From the NCBI RefSeq assembly GCF_004208535.1, contig NZ_SGIS01000022.1, forward strand, positions 19,381 to 83,380: a stretch of DNA of 64,000 nt. Direction: 5' to 3'. Of this stretch, positions 35,722-47,984 are shown piece after piece (position 1 is the first letter of the stretch; each line of letters starts with the position of its first letter). The notes below the pieces were generated by a model that worked only from the letters and a program-made list of their open reading frames with translations, did no database searches and had not been told where the DNA came from. The position numbers and the translations under genes were made by a program. Source of the DNA: Sphingomonas populi. Its GTDB lineage: Bacteria > Pseudomonadota > Alphaproteobacteria > Sphingomonadales > Sphingomonadaceae.

Positions 35722-36900
35722 ATGGCCGACGCCAAACCTATTTCCGCGCCCGAAGGTGCCACTGGCGTGTTGGTTCTCGCATCGGGCGATGTGGTGTGGG
35801 GGCGTGGTTTCGGCGTTGAGGGCGCGGCGGTCGGCGAGGTGTGTTTCCACACCGCGATGACCGGCTATCAGGAGATCATGACCGATCCGTCGTTTGCGGG
35901 TCAGATCATTACCTTCACCTTCCCGCACATCGGCAATGTCGGTGCGAACCCGGATGACGTCGAGGCCGACGAACCCCATGCGCTCGGCATGATCGTGCGC
36001 GAGGACGTGACCGAGCCTTCCAACTTCCGCAGCGTCGAACGGCTCGACGACTGGATGACGCGGCACAACCGCATCGGCCTCGCCGGCATCGATACACGCG
36101 CGCTGACCAAGCGAATCCGCGCGGGCGGCGCGCCCAACGGCGTGATCGCGCACAGCGCGGACGGCGTGTTCGACATTCCCGCTTTGCTCGCGCAGGCGCA
36201 GGGCTGGCCGGGGCTGGAGGGCATGGACCTCGCCATCGACGTGACTCGCGAGACGCATGGGGCGTGGGAGGGCGGCATCTGGCGGCTCGGTTTCGGGTAT
36301 GAAGATGGCGTGAGCGAGGGCGCGCGTCCGCATGTCGTCGCGATCGATTATGGCTCGAAGCGCAACATCTTCCGCAACCTCGTCGCCGCCGGCGCCAAGG
36401 TTTCGGTGGTGCCCGCGACCGCGACGTTCGACGAGGTGATGGCACTCGCGCCGGACGGCATCTTTCTGTCGAACGGCCCCGGCGATCCCGCCGCTACCGG
36501 CGTGTATGCGGTGCCGGTGATCCGGCAGTTGCTGGAGACGGGCAAGCCGCTGTTCGGCATCTGCCTCGGCCACCAGTTGCTCGCGCTCGCGGTGGGCGCC
36601 GAGACCAGCAAGATGTTCCAGGGCCATCGCGGCGCCAACCATCCGGTCCAGCGGCTGGGCGACGGCGGCGTTGAGATCACCAGCATGAACCACGGCTTCG
36701 CGGTGCTGAGCGAGAGCCTGCCTGACAACGCGCGCGCGACCCATGTATCGCTGTTCGACGGATCGAACGCGGGGCTGGAACTGGTCGATCGCCCGGCGTT
36801 CTCGGTGCAATACCACCCCGAGGCGTCGCCGGGGCCGCAGGACAGCCTGTATCTGTTCGGCAAGTTCGTCGATATGCTCAACCCGGCGGTGATGGCATGA
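35722..36900 (+). CDS. carA: Carbamoyl-phosphate synthase small subunit
   Basis: A 392-residue glutaminase subunit that passes ammonia to CarB for carbamoyl phosphate, the precursor of pyrimidines and arginine. The N-terminal half carries CFHTAMTGYQEIMTDPS and the C-terminal class-I amidotransferase has the nucleophile in FGICLGHQLLALA and the His-Glu pair in VQYHPEASPGP. The ATG at 35722 follows CAGGAG; an in-frame ATG seven codons upstream would swallow that ribosome site. The stop overlaps the next gene (ATGA). Confidence 0.96.
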   Translation: MADAKPISAPEGATGVLVLASGDVVWGRGFGVEGAAVGEVCFHTAMTGYQEIMTDPSFAGQIITFTFPHIGNVGANPDDVEADEPHALGMIVREDVTEPSNFRSVERLDDWMTRHNRIGLAGIDTRALTKRIRAGGAPNGVIAHSADGVFDIPALLAQAQGWPGLEGMDLAIDVTRETHGAWEGGIWRLGFGYEDGVSEGARPHVVAIDYGSKRNIFRNLVAAGAKVSVVPATATFDEVMALAPDGIFLSNGPGDPAATGVYAVPVIRQLLETGKPLFGICLGHQLLALAVGAETSKMFQGHRGANHPVQRLGDGGVEITSMNHGFAVLSESLPDNARATHVSLFDGSNAGLELVDRPAFSVQYHPEASPGPQDSLYLFGKFVDMLNPAVMA

Positions 36901-37274
36901 CGCTCCCAGAAGTCGATCCCAAGCGGCTCGAAGCCGAGTGGGCGGCGGACAAGGACGTGCTCGCCAGCCTCGCCGCGAACGGCGACCGTGCCGAGATCGT
37001 GCGGCTGGTCGATGTGAGCTTTCGCGGCGACGAGGCGGCGCTGGAGCGACTGGAGGACGATGCCGAGACGCTCGGCTTCAGCTTCATCGAGCGCGAGGAG
37101 GACGAGGACGGCGAGATCAGCACGTTCCTCGGGATCGAGCAGAGCGTCGATGCCGACGCGATCCGCGCGCTGACGCTCAAGTGCCTGCAGATCGAGCTTC
37201 TGTACGATGTGGAATATGATGGCTGGGGTTGCACGGCTGAGGCCGGACCTGGCGAAACCGGATTGAAGAACTGA
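36897..37274 (+). CDS. RraB-like ribonuclease E inhibitor family protein
   Basis: A 125-residue acidic protein of the RraB/DUF1260 type: [51 protein letters not shown], and [20 protein letters not shown]. In gammaproteobacteria RraB binds RNase E and reduces its activity; whether this homologue does so is unknown. It sits exactly between carA and carB, overlapping the carA stop by four bases and ending one base before carB, so it is made together with carbamoyl-phosphate synthase. Confidence 0.78.
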   Translation: MTLPEVDPKRLEAEWAADKDVLASLAANGDRAEIVRLVDVSFRGDEAALERLEDDAETLGFSFIEREEDEDGEISTFLGIEQSVDADAIRALTLKCLQIELLYDVEYDGWGCTAEAGPGETGLKN

Positions 37275-37275
37275 C

Positions 37276-40596
<3,321 letters not shown>

Positions 40597-40689
40597 TCGC
40601 ACGATTACTCCCCAACAGTTGAACACAGTGCGGGTCGGTCCGGAAGGGCCGGCTTGGGGACACATTTTCGGGACGAAGGATTTCAAGGG

Positions 40690-41166
40690 ATGGCGACCGT
40701 CGACAAGATGCCGATGCTGCAGGAGGGCCATGACACGCTCACTGCGCACCTCAAACAGCTTAAGGCCGAGCGTCCCCTGATCGTCGACGCCATCGAGGAA
40801 GCACGCGCGCACGGCGACCTTTCGGAAAACGCCGAATATCACGCCGCCAAGGAGCGGCAGGGCCAGATCGAGGCGTCGATCTCCGATATCGAGGACAAGC
40901 TGAGCCGCGCGCAGATCATCGATCCGCGCGATCTCTCCGGCGATAAGGTGGTGTTCGGCGCGACCGTGACGTTGCTCGACGAGGACGAGAAGCCGGTGAA
41001 ATACCAGATCGTCGGCCAGACCGAGGCCGACGCCAAGGGCGGGCGGATCTCGTACAACTCACCGCTCGGCCGGGCGCTGATTGGGCGCAAGGTTGAGGAC
41101 GAGGTTGAGGTGACGGTGCCTTCTGGCGACCGCTATTACGTCGTGTCGAAGATCGAGTTTATCTAA
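40690..41166 (+). CDS. greA: Transcription elongation factor GreA
   Basis: A 158-residue GreA: N-terminal coiled coil ([44 protein letters not shown]) with the DLSEN acidic tip that enters the RNA polymerase secondary channel, and a C-terminal FKBP-like domain ([27 protein letters not shown]). It rescues stalled transcription complexes by stimulating transcript cleavage. The ATG at 40690 follows AAGGATTTCAAGG. The 93-base gap after carB shows no clear terminator, so co-transcription is possible. Confidence 0.96.
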   Translation: MATVDKMPMLQEGHDTLTAHLKQLKAERPLIVDAIEEARAHGDLSENAEYHAAKERQGQIEASISDIEDKLSRAQIIDPRDLSGDKVVFGATVTLLDEDEKPVKYQIVGQTEADAKGGRISYNSPLGRALIGRKVEDEVEVTVPSGDRYYVVSKIEFI

Positions 41167-41304
41167 GCGGCGGCGACGGGATCAGCGAAGCTGATCCCGA
41201 GCTTCAGCCGCGACCGGCCGGCGGCGCTCCAGCGCCGACCGACGACGCGGGATTTACTCCCGCGTCGCGCTGTGTCGCGCGCGCGTTCATCAAAACACGA
41301 CACC

Positions 41305-41390
41305 GTCGCCCCGGCGCAGGCCGGGGCCGCTGCGTTTGGGGCACCCGGCCAGCCAAGCTACGCAGCGGCCCCGGCCTGCGCCGGGGCGAC
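41305..41390. repeat. Large palindromic repeat with perfect 31-bp arms
   Basis: Arms at 41305-41335 and 41360-41390 are exact inverted copies over 31 bases, with a 24-base loop. Each arm contains the GTCGCCCCGGCGCAGGCCGG core seen singly at 10527 and 16938. It fills most of the 240-base gap between convergent greA and the DUF4170 gene and could act as a bidirectional transcript end. Confidence 0.92.
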
Positions 41391-41406
41391 GAAGCTTGTC
41401 TGCGCT

Positions 41407-41637
41407 TCAGACGGCGGGCGGTGCCATCAAATCCGGCTCCAGCAATCTATGCATATGAACGATGACATACTTCATCTCGGCATCATCGACGGTGCGCTGC
41501 GCGGCGGCGCGCCAGGCCTTTTCGGCGGTGGCATAATCGGGGAAGATGCCGACGACATCGAGAGACGTCGTATCGTTGAAGTCGAGCGTCTGCGGATCGC
41601 TGACGCGGCCGCCGAAGACGAGGTGGAGTTTGCTCAT
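41407..41637 (-). CDS. DUF4170 domain protein
   Basis: A 76-residue protein of a short alphaproteobacterial family with no known function: KLHLVFGGRVSDPQTLDF, LDVVGIFPDYATAEKAWRAAAQRTVDDAEMKYVIVHMHRLLEPD. The pattern of alternating strands and one helix suggests a small ferredoxin-like fold. It is cytoplasmic by appearance. It is separated from the upstream symporter stop by 110 bases. Confidence 0.85.
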   Translation of the reverse strand: MSKLHLVFGGRVSDPQTLDFNDTTSLDVVGIFPDYATAEKAWRAAAQRTVDDAEMKYVIVHMHRLLEPDLMAPPAV

Positions 41638-41747
41638 GACCGGTCTTTCCGTGGGGGAGGGGACGCCCTCCTCTTAGGGGGGCGGCCCGCAGATTCCAAC
41701 CTGCTGCACTGCAACGAAAGCATATTGCCACGGGAAGACCGCGTGCG

Positions 41748-43046
41748 TCAGGCGGCGGCAAGTCTCGCGTCGGGCAGGTCGCTCGCGACCAATCCGGCGC
41801 GCTTGGCGACGATCAGCGGCACCAGCACCTGCCCGGCGACGTTGACGGCGGTGCGGCCCATGTCGAGGATCGGGTCGATCGCGAGCAGCAGCCCCGCACC
41901 CTCCAGCGGCAGGCCGAGCGTCGATAGTGTCAGCGTCAGCATCACCAGCGCGCCGGTCAGCCCCGCCGTCGCTGCCGAGCCGAGCACCGAGACGAGCGCG
42001 ATCAGCACGTAATCGACCGGCCCGAGCGTCATCCCGAAATATTGGGCGACGAAAATCGCGGCGATCGCCGGGTAGATCGCGGCGCAGCCGTCCATCTTCG
42101 TGGTCGCCGCGAACGGCACCGCGAAGGCGGCGTAGCTGCGCGGCACGCCGAGCCGTTCGGCGGCTTGCTCGGTGACGGGCAAAGTGGCGATCGACGAGCG
42201 CGAGACGAAACCGAGTTGGATCGCCGGCCATGCGCCCGCGAAAAAGCGCGCCGGCGAGATGCCGTTGGCGATCATCAGCAGCGGATAGACCACGAGCAGT
42301 ACCAGCGCGAGGCCGAGATAGACCGAGCCGGCGAACGCGCCGAGCGCCGACAGTGATGTCCAGCCATAATGGACGATCGCATTGCCGAGCAGCGCGGCGG
42401 TGCCGATCGGGGTCAGCCGCACCACCCAGCGCAGCAGCCGGCGGAAGATCGCGAGGGCCGAGGCGTTGAAGGCGAGGAACGGCGCGCCGGCTTCTCCCAC
42501 GCGCACCGCCGCCGCGCCGATCGCGACCGCGACGACGATTAATTGCAGCACGTTGAACGACAGCGCCGTCTTGACCGCATCGCCCTTGATCGTGGTCGAG
42601 GCGCTGAGGCCGAGTACGTTGGCGGGAATCAGCCCGCGCAGGAAATCGAGCCAGCTTCCGGTCGTATCGGGCCGCACCGCCGCCGCACGCTCGACGCCGG
42701 CGTGAAGCCCCGGCTGGATCGTCACGCCGAGCGTGATGCCGATCGCGACGGCGATGGCGGCGGTGATCGCGAACCAGATGAGCGTCGATGTCACCAGCCG
42801 CGCGGCATTGTCGAGTGAGCGCAAAGCAGCGATCGACGCGACGATCGCGGTGAACACCAGCGGCGCGACCAAAGCCTTGAGCAATTGCACGAAACTCTCG
42901 CCGATGATGCGCAACGCCTCGGCCAGCGGACCCGGCGCATCGGGCGTCACATAGCCGCGCGCGATCACGCCGAGCGCGATGCCCGCAGCCATGCCGACCG
43001 CGACCTGCGCGCCGAAGGGGAAGGAGAGGCGGCGAGCCTCGGTCAT
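41748..43046 (-). CDS. Dicarboxylate/amino acid:cation symporter (DAACS family)
   Basis: A 432-residue inner-membrane transporter with about eight membrane helices and two re-entrant loops. Family features are the helix AEALRIIGESFVQLLKALVAPLVFTAIV, the Ser-rich hairpin FVSRSSIATLPVT, the AATTKMDGCAAIYPAIAAIFVAQ segment and the last-helix ILDMGRTAVNVAGQ. It should take up acidic amino acids or C4-dicarboxylates with Na+ or H+. The ATG at 43046 overlaps the stop of the amidotransferase gene (ATGA), so both are translated from one message. Confidence 0.9.
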   Translation of the reverse strand: MTEARRLSFPFGAQVAVGMAAGIALGVIARGYVTPDAPGPLAEALRIIGESFVQLLKALVAPLVFTAIVASIAALRSLDNAARLVTSTLIWFAITAAIAVAIGITLGVTIQPGLHAGVERAAAVRPDTTGSWLDFLRGLIPANVLGLSASTTIKGDAVKTALSFNVLQLIVVAVAIGAAAVRVGEAGAPFLAFNASALAIFRRLLRWVVRLTPIGTAALLGNAIVHYGWTSLSALGAFAGSVYLGLALVLLVVYPLLMIANGISPARFFAGAWPAIQLGFVSRSSIATLPVTEQAAERLGVPRSYAAFAVPFAATTKMDGCAAIYPAIAAIFVAQYFGMTLGPVDYVLIALVSVLGSAATAGLTGALVMLTLTLSTLGLPLEGAGLLLAIDPILDMGRTAVNVAGQVLVPLIVAKRAGLVASDLPDARLAAA

Positions 43047-43825
43047 GATAACGTCCTTACATTCGTGGCGAGCGCCGTGCCGATCCGGTCGAAGAACGCG
43101 CTGCTCGCCTGGCTGGTGCCGATGTCCCATTCGGGGTGCCATTGCACCGCGAGCACGTCGGCGCCGCAGGGTTGGGCGGAAAAGGCTTCGATCAGTCCGT
43201 CCTCGGCGGCGGTCGCCTCGATCGTGAGGCCGTGGCCGAGCCGGTCGATACCCTGATGATGCACCGAATTGACGGATTCGGCGGCCACACCCGCCTGCGC
43301 CTGCAACATTCCGCCGGGCGTCAGCGTGAGATCGTGGCGATGCTCGAAATGGCGCTCATAGTGAGTCCCGTCGGCGAGGCCGCAATGGTGGACCGAGTCG
43401 AGCCCATCGGTGAGCGTGCCGCCGAACAGCACGTTCAGCTCCTGCAAGCCCCGGCAGATGCCGAACACCGGCCGCGCGCCTTCGATCATGTGTGCGGCGA
43501 GGCGCAGCGCCACTTCGTCGCGCTGCTCGTCGACGGGGCCGTTATCGTCGCGGGCCGCGCCGTAGCGCGTGGCGGCGACGTTCGAGCGCGATCCGGTCAG
43601 CAACAGCCCGTCGAGCCGATCGACCAGCGCGAGCGCGTCGCAGGCATCCGACACCGCCGGGATCAGCACCACCGCCGCGCCGGCGAAATCCGCGAGCGGC
43701 TGGACGAAACGCGTCGCCACCGCCTGCACCGGGCGCTGCGAGAATTCGTTGCAGCACAAGACGCCGATCACCGGGCGGCGCGCGCAGCCCGACTGGCGCG
43801 GCCAGGGGTTGGACCAGGCGCTCAA
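43043..43825 (-). CDS. Gamma-glutamyl hydrolase-type class I glutamine amidotransferase (PuuD-like)
   Basis: A 260-residue class-I glutamine amidotransferase-like hydrolase: nucleophile Cys124 in FGICRGLQELNVLFGG and the His/Glu pair in VQWHPEWD (about 228-231). It best resembles the peptidase C26 group, which includes gamma-glutamyl-GABA hydrolase of putrescine breakdown. No other putrescine gene is adjacent; the neighbours are a serine acetyltransferase and an acidic amino-acid symporter, both overlapping it by four bases, so a gamma-glutamyl compound linked to sulphur or glutamate metabolism is equally possible. Confidence 0.85.
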   Translation of the reverse strand: MSAWSNPWPRQSGCARRPVIGVLCCNEFSQRPVQAVATRFVQPLADFAGAAVVLIPAVSDACDALALVDRLDGLLLTGSRSNVAATRYGAARDDNGPVDEQRDEVALRLAAHMIEGARPVFGICRGLQELNVLFGGTLTDGLDSVHHCGLADGTHYERHFEHRHDLTLTPGGMLQAQAGVAAESVNSVHHQGIDRLGHGLTIEATAAEDGLIEAFSAQPCGADVLAVQWHPEWDIGTSQASSAFFDRIGTALATNVRTLS

Positions 43826-44784
43826 GGGTTCCGCCCCGACAGCGCGGCGCGCAGGTCTTCGGCGGTCTCGCGATCGGCGATTTTTGCTGCGGGCTGAGTC
43901 ACGACGCTGCCGGGCGGCACGTCCTCAAGCAGCCAGACGTTGCCGCCGATCGTCGCGCCGCGTCCGATCGTCACGCGGCCGAGGATCGTCGCGCCGGCGT
44001 AGATCGTCACGTCGTCCTCCAGCACGGGATGGCGGGCGTAGCGTTCGCGCGGCCCCACATGCGTCAGCCCGAGCGGGCTGCGCGCGCCGAGCGTGACATG
44101 CTGGTACAGCTTGGCGCGTGCGCCGATGATCGTGGTTTCGCCGATCACGACGCCGGTGCCATGATCGATGAAGAAGCTCGGCCCGATCGTCGCGCCGGGA
44201 TGGATGTCGATGCCGGTGCGGCTGTTGGCGATCTCCGAGATGATCCGCGCGACGATCGGCGCGCCAAGCGCGTGGAGTTCGTGCGCGATGCGGTGATAGC
44301 GCACCGCGATCGCGCCGGGATAGCAGATCAGGATCTCATCGACGCTGCGTGCGGCGGGGTCGCCGAGGAACGCTGCCTCGACATCGGCATCGATCAGCCG
44401 GCGGATATCGCCGAGCGTGGCGGCGAACAGGCGGGTGATGAGCTCGGGCTGTTCGGGGTCGAACGGGGTTGCCGTCTCGTCCTGCCAATAGGCGAGTTCC
44501 TTGGCGATCTCGCCGCGCAGCACATCAAGCCCGAGCGCGAGACGATCAGCGACGAAGCCGTCCTCCTGCGAGTCCGGGCCGGCGAAGTCGCCGATCCGGC
44601 GTGGGTATATCGCGCCCGAGAGATGGTCGATCGCGGCGGCGAGCCGGGCCGAGGACGGAAACAGCGGCACCGGAGTCCGTCCGCCACGTAGATCGGTGCG
44701 ATAGTCGATCCGCGCCGAACGCAACGCCGCAACCGCATCGTCGAGCGCATTCGGTTCCGGCCATGATGTCGCTTCGATACTCAC
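43822..44784 (-). CDS. cysE: Serine O-acetyltransferase
   Basis: A 320-residue enzyme forming O-acetylserine for cysteine synthesis. The N-terminal helical domain is followed by a left-handed beta-helix of hexapeptide repeats (DIHPGATIGPSFFIDHGTGVVIGETTIIGARAKLYQHVTLGA, with the active-site His/Asp segment FFIDHGTGVVIGE), ending in IGGNVWLLEDVPPGSVV. It is of the longer EpsC-like type. It is the first gene of the minus-strand trio with the amidotransferase and symporter, each overlapping by four bases. Confidence 0.92.
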   Translation of the reverse strand: MSIEATSWPEPNALDDAVAALRSARIDYRTDLRGGRTPVPLFPSSARLAAAIDHLSGAIYPRRIGDFAGPDSQEDGFVADRLALGLDVLRGEIAKELAYWQDETATPFDPEQPELITRLFAATLGDIRRLIDADVEAAFLGDPAARSVDEILICYPGAIAVRYHRIAHELHALGAPIVARIISEIANSRTGIDIHPGATIGPSFFIDHGTGVVIGETTIIGARAKLYQHVTLGARSPLGLTHVGPRERYARHPVLEDDVTIYAGATILGRVTIGRGATIGGNVWLLEDVPPGSVVTQPAAKIADRETAEDLRAALSGRNP

Positions 44785-44910
44785 GAACGCGGTGTCCTTT
44801 TCGATCCTCGTCAGGGTCGAATGTCCACATAAGTGCTGGGATTTTCAACACTCGGGTTGATTGGGCGCGCGAAAGTTTTGCTTCGCGGTATAGCGTGTAA
44901 CGCGTTCTTG

Positions 44911-44995
44911 TTCTCCCGCGCACGCGGGAGTCGAGAGGTCCAAGAGCTGCAAGTTGTTGTTTTGTTTGGCTCTGGCTTCCCGCTTTCGCGGGAAA
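44911..44995. repeat. Pair of small palindromic repeats
   Basis: Two hairpins, CTCCCGCG-CA-CGCGGGAG (44913-44930) and TTCCCGC-TTTC-GCGGGAA (44977-44994), lie in the 286-base gap upstream of the serine acetyltransferase. They resemble the ends of the element at 50413-50490 and look like a decayed copy. The rest of the gap 44785-45070 shows no gene. Confidence 0.7.
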
Positions 44996-45070
44996 ACACA
45001 TTAAGAAATGCGCGTGAGAGATCTTCTCAAAGGTCTCGCTTCTGCACGCTTCAACGACTGAGGCGGTGCC

Positions 45071-46420
45071 CTAAAGCCCCTCGCCGCCGACCCATTGTGC
45101 GTTGGCGAGGCGGCGCGCGACCGACCAGCTCTGGACGCGGATGTCGGGCACCGCGACGATCTCCCAGAAGGCACCGCGCGTCATCGGGCCGAGCGCGTAG
45201 AGCCAGGCGTTGCTGGTGCCGTCGGCGGCGATGGTGCGGCTTTGCGCATCGACGTCGATGCCGATGCGAAGCGTATCGGGCTGCAGCGTGCCGCGCGCGA
45301 CGAGATTGCGGAGCAGCGGTTCCTCGGCGCGGAGCAGATCGCCTTGCGGGCCGGTGCAGTTTATCATCCGCGCGACGCGCAGCGTCTCGGGCGTCGCGCT
45401 GGTGCGGGGCCGCCATGTGACGGTCAGCCCGTCGCTGTCGCTCGCCGTGGCGACGATCTTGCCCGCGCAGACCGTGAGCGTGCCGCTGTCGCGCAGGGCC
45501 GCGAGCGCCTCGGCGACCGAGGGCGCGAGGCGGTGGCGGTGAACGTCCCACCACGGGCGCAGATGCCGCAGGAAGCGCGCGCGCTCATGGTCGCTCGCGG
45601 CGCGCCACATATCCTGCGTGAAGCGGCGCAGCTCGTCGATCGCGGCGCGCCAGCCGATCGCCTTCGCACGGGTCCGCACACGGCGCAGCAGCGCCGAGCC
45701 GGTCTCGCGCGGGCGCTCGTCGAGCGGATCGGGCGGCGGCGCGGCGGCGGCGTGCGGATGCGGCAGCAGCCCGCGCCGCGACATCGCGACGATCCGCCCG
45801 CCGAACCCGCGCGCGCGCAGCGCCAGCACGACATCGACCATCGTCAGCCCGGTGCCGAGCGCGAGCACGGTGTCGTCGTCGCCGAGTTCGTCGAGCGCGC
45901 CCGGCGCCCACGGATCGGGCGCGTACAGCCGCTCGGGCAGGCCGGTGGTGCCCGGCTGCGGGTGCGGCGGCAGATTACCGATCGCGAGCATCGCCGTATC
46001 CACGCCGATCCGCCGCCCGTCCGCGAGCACAACCTGCGTGATGTCCCCCTCGCGGACCACGTCCACGGCGTCGCCGCGCACGATCTCCAACCGGCCTTCC
46101 GCCGCGTGGCGGGCCTCGTCGAGCAGTTCGCGCAGGTAATCGCCGTAGCGCAGCCGGGGCACGAACGGATTGGGATCGCCGTCCGGCGCCTGCGCCGCGA
46201 CCCAACGGTGGAAATGGCCGGGATCGTCCGGGAAGGCGCTCATGTTAGCGGCGCGGACGTTGAGGAGATGTGCCGGGTGCGCCGCGCCATACGCCAGCCC
46301 TTCGCCGGCGAGCGGCTGGCGTTCGATCAGCACGAGCCGCGACTCGCAATGGCGAAGCAGGTTGATGGCGGCGAGCGTGCCGGAAAACCCGCCACCGATG
46401 ATCGCGATGCTCTTCGTCAT
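45071..46420 (-). CDS. FAD/NAD(P)-binding oxidoreductase-like protein
   Basis: A 449-residue protein with an N-terminal dinucleotide-binding motif IAIIGGGFSGTLAAINLL (about 5-22), ERQPLAGEGLAYG, PRLRYGDYLRELL, a second nucleotide site LALGTGLTMVDVVLALRA (about 185-200) and a C-terminal INCTGPQGD segment. This matches the FAD-NAD(P)-binding group found in hydroxylase-like or siderophore-related proteins; the substrate is unknown. It stands alone between repeats and the substrate-binding-protein remnant. Confidence 0.85.
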   Translation of the reverse strand: MTKSIAIIGGGFSGTLAAINLLRHCESRLVLIERQPLAGEGLAYGAAHPAHLLNVRAANMSAFPDDPGHFHRWVAAQAPDGDPNPFVPRLRYGDYLRELLDEARHAAEGRLEIVRGDAVDVVREGDITQVVLADGRRIGVDTAMLAIGNLPPHPQPGTTGLPERLYAPDPWAPGALDELGDDDTVLALGTGLTMVDVVLALRARGFGGRIVAMSRRGLLPHPHAAAAPPPDPLDERPRETGSALLRRVRTRAKAIGWRAAIDELRRFTQDMWRAASDHERARFLRHLRPWWDVHRHRLAPSVAEALAALRDSGTLTVCAGKIVATASDSDGLTVTWRPRTSATPETLRVARMINCTGPQGDLLRAEEPLLRNLVARGTLQPDTLRIGIDVDAQSRTIAADGTSNAWLYALGPMTRGAFWEIVAVPDIRVQSWSVARRLANAQWVGGEGL

Positions 46421-46512
46421 GCCTACCTTGCGCCAAACCGAATCGTCGATCGAACCTCTATCGCAGATCGACCGCGGGCGGGCGATCGGTCTTATCTCTA
46501 CAAATATAGTAG

Positions 46513-46692
46513 GATTTCCTCAGCGAGTTCCAGTCGGGCCAGGTGATCGAGGCGTTCAACGGCGGCTCGCTCGATTTCGGCGGGATGAGCGAGATCCCGC
46601 CGATCTTCGCCGCCGCCTCCAACATCCACAGCTTCCGCCAGATCGCGGTCCAGCATGGCGACGTCAACAACCGGGTGGTGCTGGTGCCCTTC
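46513..46692 (+). pseudogene. Remnant of an ABC-transporter substrate-binding protein
   Basis: A 180-base open stretch reads as an internal piece of a sulfonate/nitrate-type (SsuA-like) substrate-binding protein: LSEFQSGQVIEAFNGG, SLDFGGMSEIPPIFAA and HGDVNNRVVLVP. It has no start, no signal peptide, is preceded in frame by a TAG, and its 3' side runs straight into a palindromic repeat at about 46690, so it is a truncated relic. It occupies most of the 337-base gap 46421-46757, which holds no intact gene. Confidence 0.75.
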
Positions 46693-46751
46693 GATACACG
46701 ACCTCGATACGCCCTGCGGGCTACTCGGCCGTTACTCAGGGCGAACGGAGA
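46690..46751. repeat. Repeat fragment at the end of the remnant
   Basis: Contains the CTCGATACGCCCTGCGGGC motif of another dispersed sphingomonad repeat and an ACTCAGGGCGAACGGAG end also seen at the mtaB element (12296-12313). It breaks the substrate-binding-protein reading frame. Confidence 0.55.
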
Positions 46752-46757
46752 TTTAGG

Positions 46758-47984
46758 TCAGACCAGCGTCGCGCCGCCCTTGAACAGCCGCAGCACCTTG
46801 CCCTGAACGGGCAGGCCGTCGAACGGCGTGTTGCCCGCCTTGGCGACGAGCCGGTCCGAATCGATCTGCCACGGCGCATGTTCGTCGAGCAGCAGCAGAT
46901 CGGCGGGTGCGCCGGGGGTGAGCGATCCGGTTGGAACGCCCAACACTTTGGCGGGATTGAGCGCGAGCAGCGCGAACAGCCGGTCGATCGTCACCAGTTC
47001 GTCACGCACCAGCCCGAGCGCGAGCGCGAGCAAGGTTTCCGCGCCGGCCATGCCAGCATCCGAATCGGCGAACGGCAGGCGCTTCGCCTCCGGTCCGCGC
47101 GGTTCGTGGCCGGAGCACAGCACGTCGATCGTGCCGTCCTGCACCGCCGCCAGCGCCGCGCGGCGGTCGCTCTCGGCGCGAAGCGGCGGCGAGAGGCGGG
47201 CGAACGTGCGAAAGTCGCTCATCGCGATGTCGGAGAGGAACAGATGGGCAGGCGTGATGCCGCACGTCACGCGCACGCCGCGCCGCTTGGCCGCGCGGAC
47301 GAGATCGAAGCCGGCGGCGGTCGTCACCTGACGGATGTGGAGCGCCGCGCCGGTTTCTTCCGCGAGCATCAGGTCGCGCGCGATCGCGAGGGGTTCGGCG
47401 AGCGCGGGGGCGGCGGGCAGGCCCATCCGGGTCGCGGTTTCGCCGGCGGTGGCGACTGCCGCGCCCGCGACGCCGCCATCCTCGGCATGCGCGATCACGG
47501 TCAGGCCGAGATCGCCGGCATAGGCGAGCACCTTGCGCATCACCCCTGAGTCGGCGATCCAGCCCGCGCCGGTGCCGACCGCGCGCGCGCCCGCAGCGCA
47601 GTTGATCGCCATCTCGGCGAGATCCTTGCCGGCCAACCCGCGCGTCGCGGCGGCGATCGGGTGAATCCACAGATCGGGCCGGCCGATCAGCGCGGCGCGC
47701 TGGACGAGGCCGGGGTTGTCGAGCACCGGCGACTGGTCGGGCATCAGCCCGACCCGGACGATCCCGCCCTTGTGGAACGCCGGCAGGTCGATCGCGAACA
47801 CGCCGAGATCGACGATCGCGGGGGCGAGGAGCTTGCCCTTGCAATCGATCCGCTCGGCGCCTTCGGGCACTTCGAACAGCCCGGTCGCGGCGATGCGATC
47901 GTCGACGATCAGCACGCCGCCCTTGCTGACGCCAGCGACCGGACAGACAAGCGTTGCGTTGAGCAGTGCGAGTGTGCGGTTCAT
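46758..47984 (-). CDS. pyrC': Dihydroorotase homologue lacking metal ligands (PyrC', ATCase-associated)
   Basis: A 408-residue amidohydrolase-fold protein immediately after pyrB (ATGA overlap). Real dihydroorotases have a DxHxH metal motif; here the position reads VDLGVFAID (59-66). Other ligand sites are also altered: LHIRQVTTA instead of a His, GITPAHLFL instead of PHHL, and [11 protein letters not shown] instead of TDHAPH. The zinc centre is therefore probably absent. In pseudomonads such an inactive PyrC' is needed to assemble aspartate transcarbamoylase, and the pyrB overlap fits that role. A functional pyrC should be elsewhere in the genome. Confidence 0.88.
   Translation of the reverse strand: MNRTLALLNATLVCPVAGVSKGGVLIVDDRIAATGLFEVPEGAERIDCKGKLLAPAIVDLGVFAIDLPAFHKGGIVRVGLMPDQSPVLDNPGLVQRAALIGRPDLWIHPIAAATRGLAGKDLAEMAINCAAGARAVGTGAGWIADSGVMRKVLAYAGDLGLTVIAHAEDGGVAGAAVATAGETATRMGLPAAPALAEPLAIARDLMLAEETGAALHIRQVTTAAGFDLVRAAKRRGVRVTCGITPAHLFLSDIAMSDFRTFARLSPPLRAESDRRAALAAVQDGTIDVLCSGHEPRGPEAKRLPFADSDAGMAGAETLLALALGLVRDELVTIDRLFALLALNPAKVLGVPTGSLTPGAPADLLLLDEHAPWQIDSDRLVAKAGNTPFDGLPVQGKVLRLFKGGATLV

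Noticed and set aside
44833..45420. Open frame through the repeats upstream of the serine acetyltransferase
   Set aside because: It runs through palindromic repeats into antisense of the FAD-binding protein gene; composition and lack of domains indicate a shadow.
46170..47549. A 459-codon plus-strand frame covering the remnant and pyrC'
   Set aside because: Only about 60 codons inside it resemble a real protein family; the rest is antisense to the FAD-binding protein and to the dihydroorotase homologue.
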